Position numbers and translations under genes: made by a program
The notes under the pieces: generated by a model
What the model saw: the letters and a program-made list of their open reading frames with translations, nothing else
What the model was told of the DNA's origin: nothing
Databases searched by the model: none
Origin: Planctomycetota bacterium
GTDB lineage: Bacteria; Planctomycetota; Planctomycetia; Pirellulales; PNKZ01
Length of the DNA stretch: 32,163 nt
Assembly: GCA_017303535.1 (NCBI GenBank)
Contig: JAFLCO010000027.1
Location: 1 to 32,163 of the forward strand
Direction: 5' to 3'
In this document: positions 1 through 7,859 of the stretch, in pieces
Layout of the letters: each line of letters begins with the position of its first letter
Position numbering within the stretch: the first letter of the stretch is position 1

Positions 1-1
1 G

Positions 2-1279
2 CAAACGGAGCGGTCGCCGACGTCGGCCGCCGCGCCGTCGTCGGCCCATCGTGTGCCGCCGGCGTTTTTGGAGTTGGCCAAAAACGTCGCCTGCCATCGC
101 AGCCCGTCGCGGTGGGATGATCTGTACCGACTGCTGTGGCGGCTGACGCACGGTGAGCCGCGATTGCTCGACGTGGCGACCGACGACGACGTGCACTTGT
201 TGCAACGGCAGGCCAAACAGGTGACCCGCGATGCGCATAAAGCGAAGGCGTTCGTGCGGTTCCGCCGCGTGGAAACGCCGGAGGGGGATCGGTACGTCGC
301 TTGGCACAGGCCCGACCATCGCATTCTGCCGCTGGTGGCGCCGTTCTTCTCCCGTCGCTTCAAGGAGATGCACTGGACGGTGCTCACGCCCGACGCTTCG
401 GTGACGTGGGACGGCGAGGAACTGCACTACGGCCCGGGCACCCCGCAAGCGGAAGCTCCGGCCGGCGATGCGCTTGAGGAATTGTGGCGAACGTACTACG
501 CCGGCATTTTCAATCCGGCGCGGATCAAGCTGAAGATGATGAAGCGCGAGATGCCGGTGCGGCACTGGGCGACGCTGCCGGAAACGCGAATCATTCCCGA
601 GCTGCTCGACGACGCGCCGCGGCGCGTGGAAGCGATGCTCCATTATGCGCGAGGGGCCGAGCGCGGCGCGGCGGCGTACTTGCCGACGGAGCGCGACTTG
701 GCGAGCCTCGCCGCGGCGGCGGCCGGGTGCCAAGGGTGCGAGCTGCATTCGCGGGCGACGCAGACCGTGTTCGGCGTCGGCAACCCACGAGCCAGGCTGG
801 TGCTCATCGGCGAGCAACCGGGGGATCAGGAAGATCGGGTGGGGACGCCGTTCATCGGGCCGGCCGGCGAAGTCTTGAGCGGGGCGTTGGAAGAAGCGGG
901 GCTCGCGCGCGAAGACGTGTATCTTACGAACGCCGTGAAGCATTTTCATTGGACGCCGCGCGGCACCCGCCGATTGCATCAACGGCCACCGGCCCGCGCC
1001 GAGGCGGCCTGCAAACCGTGGCTGGAAGCGGAACTCGCCGCGATCGGGCCGCGAGCCTTGGTGTGCTTAGGCGCAACCGCCGCGCAAGCAGTCCTCGGCC
1101 GCAGCTCCGGCCGCGCGCAACAGCGGGGCGTCTGGCAGACGAGCAAGTATTGCGAGCGGACGCTCGTCACCTGGCACCCGGCGGCAATACTCCGGGCTCC
1201 CGACGAAATAGCAGCCGCGCGGATGCAGCACGAACTTATCGAGCACTTGCTGATGGCCGAGCGCGAAGTGAGTTCGTAG
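2..1279 (+). CDS. DUF4130-UdgX fusion, uracil-DNA-binding protein (5' end outside window)
   Basis: The frame is open to the left edge, so the true start is probably upstream; the first in-window start codon is GTG 53. The N-terminal part (roughly the first 130 residues after that GTG) resembles the DUF4130 domain that is coupled to a radical-SAM partner. The rest is a UdgX/family-4-type uracil-DNA glycosylase. Visible marks are CQGC for the Fe-S cluster, GEQPGDQED with GTPFIGPAG (uracil-pocket motif), a loop TRRLHQRP matching the UdgX KRRIH loop whose His bonds covalently to uracil, two further cysteines (AACKPWL and VCLG), and the C-terminal TWHPAAILR motif. UdgX proteins trap uracil in DNA instead of simply releasing it. 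The loop begins with Thr and has Leu where the reference loop has Lys and Ile, but the His is kept. The expected radical-SAM partner would lie to the left, outside the window. Confidence 0.9.
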   Translation, partial: QTERSPTSAAAPSSAHRVPPAFLELAKNVACHRSPSRWDDLYRLLWRLTHGEPRLLDVATDDDVHLLQRQAKQVTRDAHKAKAFVRFRRVETPEGDRYVAWHRPDHRILPLVAPFFSRRFKEMHWTVLTPDASVTWDGEELHYGPGTPQAEAPAGDALEELWRTYYAGIFNPARIKLKMMKREMPVRHWATLPETRIIPELLDDAPRRVEAMLHYARGAERGAAAYLPTERDLASLAAAAAGCQGCELHSRATQTVFGVGNPRARLVLIGEQPGDQEDRVGTPFIGPAGEVLSGALEEAGLAREDVYLTNAVKHFHWTPRGTRRLHQRPPARAEAACKPWLEAELAAIGPRALVCLGATAAQAVLGRSSGRAQQRGVWQTSKYCERTLVTWHPAAILRAPDEIAAARMQHELIEHLLMAEREVSS

Positions 1280-1400
1280 AGCATATACATCGCCGTTCTT
1301 CAGTCACGATTCCACCTATGATTTGTCGCACCTTCTTGCGCAATGTGGTATTTCTAAATCGAAGAAGTACTCAGACACTTACGTGCAGCGGAAACGTGAC

Positions 1401-1796
1401 ATGTCGTTAGAAATCGCCCTCATTGTGTTTTTGGGCACGAACATCGCGGGGCGAATTCTGTCCGAGCGCGCCATGAAGAATCTCTCGGTCGAACAGAAGG
1501 CGTCGCTGGTGGACGCGTTCCGCGGACAACGTGCGTACGGTCTGTTGCCGATATTCGTCCTCTTGGCCGTGAATTTCCTGATGCTTCGCTACACTTCGGT
1601 GTCGCGATCGTTGATTTCCGCAGTCTATTGGGCAGGTTTACTGGTTTATCTCGCCGGGACGTTCTGGTTCACACGCACGCGTCTCGCAGCACTCCATTTG
1701 CCGCAAACGTATCTCACGCAATTCGGTATTGCCCGCGCCATCCAATATGTCGGAATCGGCGTCCTACTGGCCGTCGTTATTGCGGAAGGCGTCTGA
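1401..1796 (+). CDS. Small integral membrane protein, unknown function
   Basis: A 131-residue protein with about four hydrophobic segments (near residues 3-16, 47-63, 68-92 and 113-130) and a short charged loop after the first one. ATG 1401 is chosen because the first hydrophobic segment begins right after it and the extension in the same frame has no hydrophobic or domain character. No clear Shine-Dalgarno sequence is seen. I do not recognise the family. It lies between the UdgX gene and another unrecognised gene, 38 bp from the latter, so the two could be co-transcribed. Confidence 0.6.
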   Translation: MSLEIALIVFLGTNIAGRILSERAMKNLSVEQKASLVDAFRGQRAYGLLPIFVLLAVNFLMLRYTSVSRSLISAVYWAGLLVYLAGTFWFTRTRLAALHLPQTYLTQFGIARAIQYVGIGVLLAVVIAEGV

Positions 1797-1834
1797 ACGC
1801 CGAAGGTTCAAGGTTCGATTTGGCGAGGCAAACA

Positions 1835-2239
1835 ATGAATGAAAAAGAACGCCTACTTAAAGTCATCGACGAGCAGCCGGAAGCGCAGCAGGGAGGGGCC
1901 GTCGTGACAATCGATGAGTTCTTCACCGGGAATGTGGATCTCGGATCTATCGGGTGTAATCTTATCGACCATCCCGGGCTTCCGTTCTTCCGTCAACGTC
2001 TTAAGGAGATGGAAGCTCGTGACGACGTTGCGGCCGTGTGGTTTGAGATATACGAATCTGACGAACTCGATTGGCCGTTTTCAGAGAACGTCATCATCCA
2101 GGGCACGATCACGGAAGCCGAAGTGCGAAAGCTCACCGAAAAACTAGAACCCAGCGAGATTTGGCTAAGAGAGATTAAATCACCGCATTCGCGAGATAGC
2201 CGCTTGGTCGGGTCGGTTTGGAATCTTTGGTGGGACTAA
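1835..2239 (+). CDS. Conserved-looking small cytoplasmic protein, unknown function
   Basis: A 134-residue soluble acidic protein. It has a segment VTIDEFFTGNVDLGSIGCNL followed by DHPG, then a stretch with the feel of an alpha/beta domain (DDVAAVWFEIYE, WPFSENVIIQG). There is no signal peptide or membrane segment. ATG 1835 is the first ATG giving a sensible N-terminus (MNEKERLL); a longer frame runs upstream through the preceding membrane gene but is not plausible. The compact size and proximity to an Imm5-like relic would fit an immunity-type protein, but that is only a guess from context. I cannot assign a family. Confidence 0.6.
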   Translation: MNEKERLLKVIDEQPEAQQGGAVVTIDEFFTGNVDLGSIGCNLIDHPGLPFFRQRLKEMEARDDVAAVWFEIYESDELDWPFSENVIIQGTITEAEVRKLTEKLEPSEIWLREIKSPHSRDSRLVGSVWNLWWD

Positions 2240-2431
2240 ACAGAGCCGTACGCGATTCTGAGTGGCCGATTGTTAGTTTTACGTACCGGATTTACTCGCC
2301 TGCTCTGTGTTTCCAAACGCCCCTAAGTCGGCGCGGCCGCCGCTGGGCATCGTTCGACCGCCGACACCGGATGGGAGCGACGGGCAACAATGCGAGACCG
2401 ACGATTCGTCGCCGTGCATCGAGGGGGCCAT

Positions 2432-2634
2432 TTGGGACGCACCGATCACGGTTTGCTGGCTCGTTGGGCGGCCGATTGCGCGGAGCGGGTGTTACCGCTG
2501 TTTGCTCGCCATTCCGCCGACGAGCGCTGGAGATCGCAAGGGCCTGGGCCGCGGGAGGGCTGAAAACAGGCGCGGCGATGAAAGCTTCGTTGACCGCGCA
2601 CGCCGCCGCCCGCGAGGCCACGGACAAAGCCTCG
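2432..2634 (+). pseudogene. Relic of Imm5-like putative immunity protein, frameshifted and truncated by a repeat
   Basis: Two consecutive reading frames together spell a familiar protein. In one frame positions 2441-2524 read DHGLLARWAADCAERVLPLF followed by ARHSADE. One frame over, positions 2524-2634 read RALEIARAWAAG, then AAMKASLTAHAAAREATDKA. In intact members of the putative immunity protein (Imm5-like) family these blocks lie in one frame, so a small indel near 2510-2525 has broken the gene. The family's usual C-terminal part (an Ala/His-rich helix) is missing, and the composite hairpin repeat begins within about 10 bp. TTG 2432 with GAGGGGG five bases upstream is a possible old start. 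The recognition is by eye, so the family name should be confirmed. Confidence 0.6.
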
Positions 2635-2640
2635 GGTGTC

Positions 2641-2909
2641 CCCGACAACTCGTTGTCGGGGTCGCGAAGCGACAAGTGGTCTCCGCGTAATCGCTGCCTT
2701 AAACTGATCCTCTTGCGCCTTCGGCGCACGGACAACGAGTTGAAGCCGTCCGGTAATTAGAATGGGCGTTTTGTCGGCGAAATGCAGGCGTTTTCGGTTG
2801 CCGCCACGACGTACATGTCCCCGATGCAACGCGCCTGAGTTGAAACCCTCGAATCACAGACGTTTTCGAGTTTGAATTCCCGGACGGCCTCAACTTGTTG
2901 TCCGTGCCA
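2641..2909 (+). repeat. Composite hairpin element, copy A (MITE-like)
   Basis: Contains a 31-bp module CAACTCGTTGTC... with stem GTCGC-gaa-GCGAC (2646-2676), an inverted variant of the same module with stem TGCGCC-ttc-GGCGCA (2712-2742), a ~116-bp core (2759-2874) and a partial third module (2891-2909). The core is bounded by imperfect terminal inverted repeats of about 33 bp (2726-2758 and 2875-2907) that share AATTNCCGGACGGC and GTTGTCCGTGC. A homologous copy in the opposite orientation lies at 17500-17693. A shorter one at 3905-4016 has the modules but no core. No transposase is encoded. Confidence 0.8.
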
Positions 2910-3056
2910 CACCGCCACACCGCGAGAATGCGTCAAGGCCGGCTCGGCGAGCGCTGGCGACGGGCAAAGTCGGATGCTATCAAGATGATGAGACGACGAG
3001 GCAATTGATAGAGGAAGGGCCGAATCGCAAGGCAAGCGACGAATTGTTGAGCCCGA

Positions 3057-3086
3057 GCGAGCGGCGGGGTTTATCCCCGCCGTCTG
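3057..3086 (+). repeat. 30-bp hairpin repeat, left arm of a perfect inverted pair
   Basis: The sequence includes the hairpin CGGCGGGG-tttat-CCCCGCCG. The whole 30 bp is repeated exactly in inverted orientation at 3507-3536, so the pair brackets the small gene at 3180-3473. Each arm can fold by itself as a GC-rich stem-loop. Confidence 0.85.
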
Positions 3087-3179
3087 ATTGAGTTTATATC
3101 CGCTGAGTTGGAGAGAGCCGAGTCATCGGCGGCGGCGCTTTGTTTCGCTTCACGCACAAACTATCGACGCCTTTAGCGC

Positions 3180-3473
3180 ATGAAAACAGACAAGCCGAGG
3201 CGGACGCTGATCCAAGCATGTCCAGTTTGCCGGCAGGGTGCATCGCTGCAGTTTTTGACATGCCCGTCGTGTAGCAACGTGGTTGTTGCCTGCGACGAAG
3301 ACGGGACGCTTTTTCCGAATCCGAAGGACCTCTACCAGCAGGCGGACTATGCTTGCGATCCTCGGGAGTCTAGCGTGTCTATGTGCTCGCAATGCCGGAC
3401 GATTCAAAAGTTTCGATGGTCGACGGACGCCGAGATTCAATTGTGCGGCTTATCTCGAGATGAATATTCCTAA
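3180..3473 (+). CDS. Small zinc-ribbon-like protein, unknown function
   Basis: A 97-residue protein with three Cys pairs: CPVC near residue 14, CPSC near residue 28, and CSQC near residue 69, plus a further Cys in the tail. The pattern is that of a zinc ribbon or a small treble-clef-like metal-binding protein. The middle portion (VVVACDEDGTLFPNPKDLY) looks like a genuine folded segment. No signal peptide or membrane segment is present. It is the only apparent gene between two inverted copies of a 30-bp hairpin (3057-3086 and 3507-3536), so it may travel as a small cassette. No specific function is inferred. Confidence 0.6.
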   Translation: MKTDKPRRTLIQACPVCRQGASLQFLTCPSCSNVVVACDEDGTLFPNPKDLYQQADYACDPRESSVSMCSQCRTIQKFRWSTDAEIQLCGLSRDEYS

Positions 3474-3506
3474 CTGTCGACTTCGCCGTTCCGCGAGCAT
3501 CAATCG

Positions 3507-3536
3507 CAGACGGCGGGGATAAACCCCGCCGCTCGC
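3507..3536 (-). repeat. 30-bp hairpin repeat, right arm of the inverted pair
   Basis: Exact reverse complement of 3057-3086. It includes the self-complementary CGGCGGGG-ataaa-CCCCGCCG. It lies 33 bp after the stop codon of the zinc-ribbon gene and could also act as a transcription stop, although no T-run follows. Confidence 0.85.
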
Positions 3537-3904
3537 CGAGGTATGATTGACTTCGGATGTCGCTGATTGTGAAACGGTTCACGAGGCGGGCGGTCTGGTC
3601 ACGCTGTCGCATCGCATCAAAATCTTTTGTGCGATTTTTCTTGCTTGTCGCTCAGCGGCGGCGATAGGTTGAGCCGTGTGGCCCTGACGCACGAATCGCT
3701 TGGGCGGTCCGGTCCGGTTGATCGCTAGGCCCGCATGTGATTTCTGCGCACGTTTCAATTCCGCGAAGAACGGCACCTCTGAAGTTCTACGGTTGAAAAG
3801 TCTGCGGCGGATCCGAACCAACGCCGGTCGGGCCGCCCCCTTTCGCGACGTCCCGCGCCACACACGAGTCTGGGAAGAGTGAACGCCGATGCCGCCGGCC
3901 GATG
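3537..3904. other. Gene-free spacer
   Basis: No gene, RNA or repeat could be supported in these 368 bases. Open frames on both strands exist (for example around 3700-3882), but none has a ribosome binding site, a domain or a composition that sets it apart from chance frames in G+C-rich DNA. Confidence 0.5.
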
Positions 3905-4016
3905 CCGACAACTCGTTGTCGGGGTCGCGAAGCGACAAGAGGGTGTGCTTTATCGCTGTCGTAGGATGATCCTCTTGCGCCTTCGGCGCACGGACAAGCA
4001 AGTTGTCCGTGCCACC
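3905..4016 (+). repeat. Composite hairpin element, copy B (core-less)
   Basis: The 31-bp module (3909-3939, stem GTCGC-gaa-GCGAC) matches copy A exactly. It is followed by a ~51-bp diverged spacer and the inverted variant module beginning at 3974 (stem TGCGCC-ttc-GGCGCA). Where copy A carries its 116-bp core, this copy has only a five-base loop, giving the hairpin GCACGGACAA-gcaag-TTGTCCGTGC (3988-4012). It ends 73 bp before the start codon of the CBS gene. Confidence 0.8.
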
Positions 4017-4077
4017 CCGGGGCGTCTCCTTTCGCACGCTCGTCGTCGATTTCTGTTCGCCGCTTGTCGCACTTTTC

Positions 4078-4083
4078 GGAGGT
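4078..4083 (+). promoter_or_regulatory. Ribosome binding site deciding the GTG start of the CBS gene
   Basis: GGAGGT lies six bases before GTG 4090. It is one of the few canonical Shine-Dalgarno sequences in the window and fixes the start against the upstream ATG at 4003. Confidence 0.75.
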
Positions 4084-4089
4084 GCCGCC

Positions 4090-4551
4090 GTGGACGTACG
4101 TATGAAACTCTCGCTGGAATGCGTCGACGAGGCCGATCCGATTCCGGCCCGATGCGTGGCGCCGCAAACGAGTTTGCGGGAAGCGCTGGCCGTATTGGAA
4201 GAGAACCACGGCGGCGTACTCGTGTGCCATGAAGGAATGCTGGTCGGCATCTTCACGGAGCGCGACGCCCTGCGCGCCCTGGCCGACGAAGGGCCGCTCG
4301 ATACGCCGGTCGGCCGATTGATGACGGTCTCCCCGGTGACGGCCCGCACGAGCACGTCGATCGCGGCGGCCGTCCGCAAGATGGCGGTCGGCGGATATCG
4401 CCGGATGCCGATCCTCGACAACCAAAACCGACCGGTCGGCGTCGTGACGACCGCCGGCCTCGTGCATTACTTGGTCGAACAGTTTGCCCGCACCATTTAC
4501 AACCTGCCGCCGACCTCGACTGCGGCGGCGCCGGAACAGGAGGGAGCTTGA
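4090..4551 (+). CDS. CBS-domain protein (two CBS repeats)
   Basis: A 153-residue protein made almost wholly of a CBS pair: first repeat about residues 17-72 (ending GIFTERDALRAL), second about 78-137 (VSPVTARTS... RRMPILDNQNRPVGVVTT). CBS pairs bind adenine nucleotides and act as energy sensors. GTG 4090 is chosen over later ATG 4102 because GGAGGT at 4078-4083 lies six bases upstream. The longer frame from 4003 would run into the repeat copy B. The gene is followed within five bases by an inverted repeat, then by korA. With the second CBS gene at 7860 it brackets korAB on the same strand, which suggests a role in setting or sensing activity of that enzyme; this is inference from order only. 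Confidence 0.9.
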   Translation: MDVRMKLSLECVDEADPIPARCVAPQTSLREALAVLEENHGGVLVCHEGMLVGIFTERDALRALADEGPLDTPVGRLMTVSPVTARTSTSIAAAVRKMAVGGYRRMPILDNQNRPVGVVTTAGLVHYLVEQFARTIYNLPPTSTAAAPEQEGA

Positions 4552-4555
4552 AGAA

Positions 4556-4675
4556 GTGATGAGTGGGGAGTGGGGAATGACGGAACCGGAATGATCCAGC
4601 AGCGTCGACAGCGAGCCGGGAGCGTGAGCGACCGGAGTCTCCTTGTTCCCCACTCATCACTCCCCACTCCCCACT
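4556..4675. repeat. Long inverted repeat in korA upstream spacer, copy 1
   Basis: The left arm GTGATGAGTGGGG(AGTGGGG)AA at 4556-4577 pairs with TTCCCCACTCATCAC at 4646-4660, followed by extra CCCCACT units. The interior carries GCGAGCCGGGAG and GCGACCGGAGTCT, both shared with the copy at 7680-7807. It starts five bases after the stop codon of the CBS gene, so it may form a very large hairpin in the read-through transcript. Confidence 0.8.
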
Positions 4676-4730
4676 GGAATCTGCATCAACGTCGCATCGC
4701 CACGCCCCGCATCCCTGGTAGCCCGCGCCC

Positions 4731-6662
4731 ATGTCTACCGTCACACAGCCCACCGATTCATCGACCGCACCGAGTCGTTCGGTGCCGGTCACCGAGTTGT
4801 CCGACGCCACGGTTCGCTTTTGCGGCGACTCCGGCGACGGCATGCAACTCGCCGGCACCCAACTCACGAACACCTCGGCCCTGGTCGGCAACGACATCGC
4901 CACGTTTCCCGATTTTCCCGCCGAGATCCGCGCTCCGCGCGGCACCAAGGCCGGCGTCTCGGGCTTTCAGGTCCATTTCGCCGGCAGCGATATTTACACG
5001 CCCGGCGACCAAGTCGACGCGCTCGTCGCGATGAACCCCGCGGCCTTGGCGACGAACCTCGGCGACTTGGTGCCGGCCGGCATTCTCATCGTCGACCGCG
5101 ACGAATTCGAAGAGAAGAATCTCAAGCCGGCGGGTTACGTGAAGAACCCGCTGCTCGATGGTTCGCTCGACAAGTTTCGGCTGTTTCCGGTCGACATCAC
5201 GCGGCTCACGCGGCAGGCCGTCGACGATTTGGACCTCGGCGTGAAAGAGAGCGACCGCTGTCGCAACTTCTTCGCGATGGGCCTGATCTTCTGGCTCTAC
5301 GAACGTCCGCTGGAGCCGACGCTCCGCTATATCGACGCCAAGTTCGCGAAGAACCCGAAGGTGGCCGAAGCGAATCGCCGCGCGCTCAAGGCCGGCTACA
5401 ACTACGGCGATACGACGGAAGCTTTCGCGGCCCGCTATCACGTGAGCAAGGCCTCGCTCCCGCCGGGCAAGTATCGCAACATCATGGGGAACGAAGCCCT
5501 GGCCTATGGGCTCATCGCGGCCGCCAAGCAGAGCGACTGCGAACTCTTCTTGGCGACGTACCCGATCACGCCGGCGAGCGACATTCTGCACGAGCTGGCG
5601 AAGCATAAGAATTTCGGCGTGCGCACGTTTCAAGCCGAAGACGAGATCGCGGCCGTTACCGCCGCGCTTGGCGCGAGCTTCGGCGGAGCGATGGGGGTCA
5701 CCTCTTCGAGCGGGCCCGGCATCGCGCTCAAGCAAGAAGGAATTGGCCTGGGAGTGATGACCGAGTTGCCGCTGATTGTGATCAACGTGCAGCGCGGCGG
5801 CCCGAGCACCGGCCTCCCCACCAAGACCGAGCAAGCCGATTTGCTACAGGTATTGTTCGGCCGCAACGGCGAGTGCCCGGTGCCGATCGTCGCAGCCCGC
5901 AGCCCGGCCGATTGTTTCGACACGGCCCAAGAAGCGTGGCGGATCGCCGTGCGGTTTATGACGCCGGTCTTCATCCTCTCCGACGGCTACATCGCCAACG
6001 GCAGCGAGCCTTGGCTCGTGCCCGACGTCGCCAAGCTGCCGAAGATCGCCGTTCGTCATCCCAGCGCCGCGGAGCACGATACGCAAAGCGGCGGACGGCC
6101 GTTCCTGCCGTACGAGCGCGACGAGCGCCTGGCCCGGCCGTGGGCCATTCCCGGTACGCCGGGCCTCATGCACCGTATCGGCGGCCTCGAAAAGCAAGAC
6201 GTGACGGGCAACGTCAATTACGAACCGGCGAACCACGAGCACATGGTCCACCAAAGGGCCAAGAAAATCGCCGGCATTGCCGACGACATCCCGCCGCAAA
6301 CGGTCGACGGTCCAGATGCCGGCGATTTGCTCGTGCTGAGTTGGGGCGGCACGTACGGCGCCTGCGCCACGGCCGTGCATCAAGTGCAACAGTCGGGCAC
6401 GGCCACGGTCGCGCACGCTCATCTGCGTTACTTGAACCCGCTGCCCGCAAACCTCGGCGATATTCTCGCGCGCTACAAGCGCGTGTTGATTCCGGAACTG
6501 AACCTCGGTCAGTTGCGGCTTTTGATCCGCGGCCGGTATTTGGTCGATGCGATCGGCCTGAACAAAGTGCAGGGCCGGCCGTTCCACGTGGCCGAGGTCG
6601 TGCAGAAGATTCAAGACGTTCTCCGCCTGGAACCCACGAGCGAGGTGCGCGATGGCCGTTGA
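4731..6662 (+). CDS. korA: 2-oxoacid:ferredoxin oxidoreductase, fused gamma/alpha subunit (KorA type)
   Basis: A 643-residue protein joining the gamma domain (about residues 25-215, starting [15 protein letters not shown]) to the alpha/pyrimidine-binding domain (about 250-630). Marker motifs are YPITPAS at 277-283 and [17 protein letters not shown] at 354-370, both typical of the 2-oxoglutarate and related 2-oxoacid oxidoreductases. With the beta subunit it would oxidise a 2-oxoacid, probably 2-oxoglutarate, to the acyl-CoA, reducing ferredoxin, in the cytoplasm. It overlaps korB by 11 bp, so the two are co-translated. The substrate is inferred from the family; some members act on other 2-oxoacids. 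ATG 4731 gives a Ser/Thr-rich leader of about 20 residues before the domain. Confidence 0.95.
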   Translation: MSTVTQPTDSSTAPSRSVPVTELSDATVRFCGDSGDGMQLAGTQLTNTSALVGNDIATFPDFPAEIRAPRGTKAGVSGFQVHFAGSDIYTPGDQVDALVAMNPAALATNLGDLVPAGILIVDRDEFEEKNLKPAGYVKNPLLDGSLDKFRLFPVDITRLTRQAVDDLDLGVKESDRCRNFFAMGLIFWLYERPLEPTLRYIDAKFAKNPKVAEANRRALKAGYNYGDTTEAFAARYHVSKASLPPGKYRNIMGNEALAYGLIAAAKQSDCELFLATYPITPASDILHELAKHKNFGVRTFQAEDEIAAVTAALGASFGGAMGVTSSSGPGIALKQEGIGLGVMTELPLIVINVQRGGPSTGLPTKTEQADLLQVLFGRNGECPVPIVAARSPADCFDTAQEAWRIAVRFMTPVFILSDGYIANGSEPWLVPDVAKLPKIAVRHPSAAEHDTQSGGRPFLPYERDERLARPWAIPGTPGLMHRIGGLEKQDVTGNVNYEPANHEHMVHQRAKKIAGIADDIPPQTVDGPDAGDLLVLSWGGTYGACATAVHQVQQSGTATVAHAHLRYLNPLPANLGDILARYKRVLIPELNLGQLRLLIRGRYLVDAIGLNKVQGRPFHVAEVVQKIQDVLRLEPTSEVRDGR

Positions 6663-7674
6663 AGTCCCGCTGCTGACGCCGCAGCAATTCGCCACCGATC
6701 AAGACGTTCGCTGGTGCCCCGGCTGCGGCGACTATTCGATTCTCGCGCAGATGAAGAAGGTGCTGCCGACGCTCGGCATCCCGCCCGAACGCACCGTGTT
6801 CGTCTCCGGCATCGGCTGCTCGAGCCGGTTTCCTTACTACGTGAACACCTACGGCATCCACGGCATTCACGGTCGGGCTCCGGCCATCGCGACCGGACTC
6901 AAGTGCGCGCGGCCGGACCTTTCCGTCTGGGTCATCACCGGCGACGGCGACGCGCTCTCCATCGGCGGCAACCATCTGATGCACGCGATCCGCCGCAACT
7001 TGGACCTCAACATCGTGATGTTCAACAACCGCATTTACGGGCTCACCAAAGGCCAGTACTCGCCGACGTCGCCGCTCGGGAAAGTCACGAAAAGTACGCC
7101 GATGGGCTCGATCGACAACCCGCTGAGTGCGCTGTCGCTGGCCATCGGTTGCGAGGCGACTTTCGTGGCCCGCAGCATCGACGTGAACATCAAGCACTTG
7201 GCGGCGACGCTCAAGCGGGCCGCCGAACATCGCGGGACGTCGTTCGTCGAGGTGTACCAGAACTGCAACGTGTTCAACGACGGCGCGTACGACTACGCCA
7301 CCGATCGCGACACGAAAGCCGATACGGTCGTCGAACTCGAACACGGCAAGCCGCTGGTGTTCGGCAAGAACCGCACGAAAGGCATTCGCTTAAACGGCCT
7401 CACGCCGGAAGTCGTCGAACTTGGCGCGGCGACCGGCATCCGTGAGGACGATCTGCTGTTCCACGATGAAGCGGCCCACGAACCGACGGCCGCGTATTTG
7501 CTCTCACGAATGCGCTATCCGGAGTTTCCCGAACCGATCGGCGTGCTACGCTGCGTCGATCGCCCGAAGTACGACGAACAACTGACGGCGCAAGTCGAAG
7601 AAGCCAAAGCGAAACGCGGCCCCGGCGACCTGCAAAAGCTATTTCTGAGCGGCGATACTTGGGATGTGAACTAG
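6652..7674 (+). CDS. korB: 2-oxoacid:ferredoxin oxidoreductase beta subunit (KorB type)
   Basis: A 340-residue thiamine-diphosphate subunit. [11 protein letters not shown] (residues 21-31) and [11 protein letters not shown] (53-63) are the beta-subunit signatures. [12 protein letters not shown] (97-108) with the following [12 protein letters not shown] is the thiamine-diphosphate/Mg site. The start ATG lies inside the end of korA (11-bp overlap), which makes translational coupling likely. No ferredoxin-like delta subunit is present in the window; electrons would go to a separate ferredoxin. An inverted repeat begins six bases after the stop codon. Confidence 0.95.
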   Translation: MAVEVPLLTPQQFATDQDVRWCPGCGDYSILAQMKKVLPTLGIPPERTVFVSGIGCSSRFPYYVNTYGIHGIHGRAPAIATGLKCARPDLSVWVITGDGDALSIGGNHLMHAIRRNLDLNIVMFNNRIYGLTKGQYSPTSPLGKVTKSTPMGSIDNPLSALSLAIGCEATFVARSIDVNIKHLAATLKRAAEHRGTSFVEVYQNCNVFNDGAYDYATDRDTKADTVVELEHGKPLVFGKNRTKGIRLNGLTPEVVELGAATGIREDDLLFHDEAAHEPTAAYLLSRMRYPEFPEPIGVLRCVDRPKYDEQLTAQVEEAKAKRGPGDLQKLFLSGDTWDVN

Positions 7675-7679
7675 AGGAA

Positions 7680-7807
7680 GTGGGGAGTGATGAGTGGGGA
7701 GTGGGGAATGACGGACCCGAAACTATCAACGACGCCAACAGCGAGCCGGGAGAATAAGCGACCGGAGTCTTCCGAAGTTCCCCACTCATCACTCCCCACT
7801 CCCCACT
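7680..7807. repeat. Long inverted repeat in korB downstream spacer, copy 2
   Basis: Same family as 4556-4675. The left side (7680-7708) is built from GTGGGGAGTGATGAGTGGGG units, and TTCCCCACTCATCAC plus CCCCACT units lie at 7778-7807. The middle again contains GCGAGCCGGGAG and GCGACCGGAGTCT. The two copies sit at corresponding places on either side of korAB, and diverge mainly between the arms and the conserved centre. Confidence 0.8.
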
Positions 7808-7859
7808 CGAAACACAATTCGATAACGCCGATGCCTCGGCGCAACACGGAGAACAGACC

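Larger units (their letters stand above)
2240..3179. other. Gene-poor, repeat-rich spacer
   Basis: No intact gene is supported here. The stretch holds a degraded Imm5-like gene (2432-2634), a composite hairpin element (2641-2909) and one arm of a 30-bp inverted hairpin repeat (3057-3086). Positions 2240-2431 and 2910-3056 show nothing I can name. Long open frames on both strands are low in identifiable protein character and run through the repeat. Confidence 0.7.

Noticed and set aside
2218-2760. 180-codon open frame through the spacer
   Set aside because: Only the segment RALEIARAWAAG to AAREATDKA is protein-like, and it belongs to a frameshifted relic; the rest is repeat sequence.
4003-4089. 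Longer ATG start for the CBS gene
   Set aside because: The extension begins inside repeat copy B and has no binding site, while GGAGGT precedes GTG 4090.
3579-4421. Minus-strand open frame of 280 codons
   Set aside because: Its middle is the hairpin element read in translation (LSLRDPDNEL, VRAPKAQED) and its start overlaps the CBS gene antisense.
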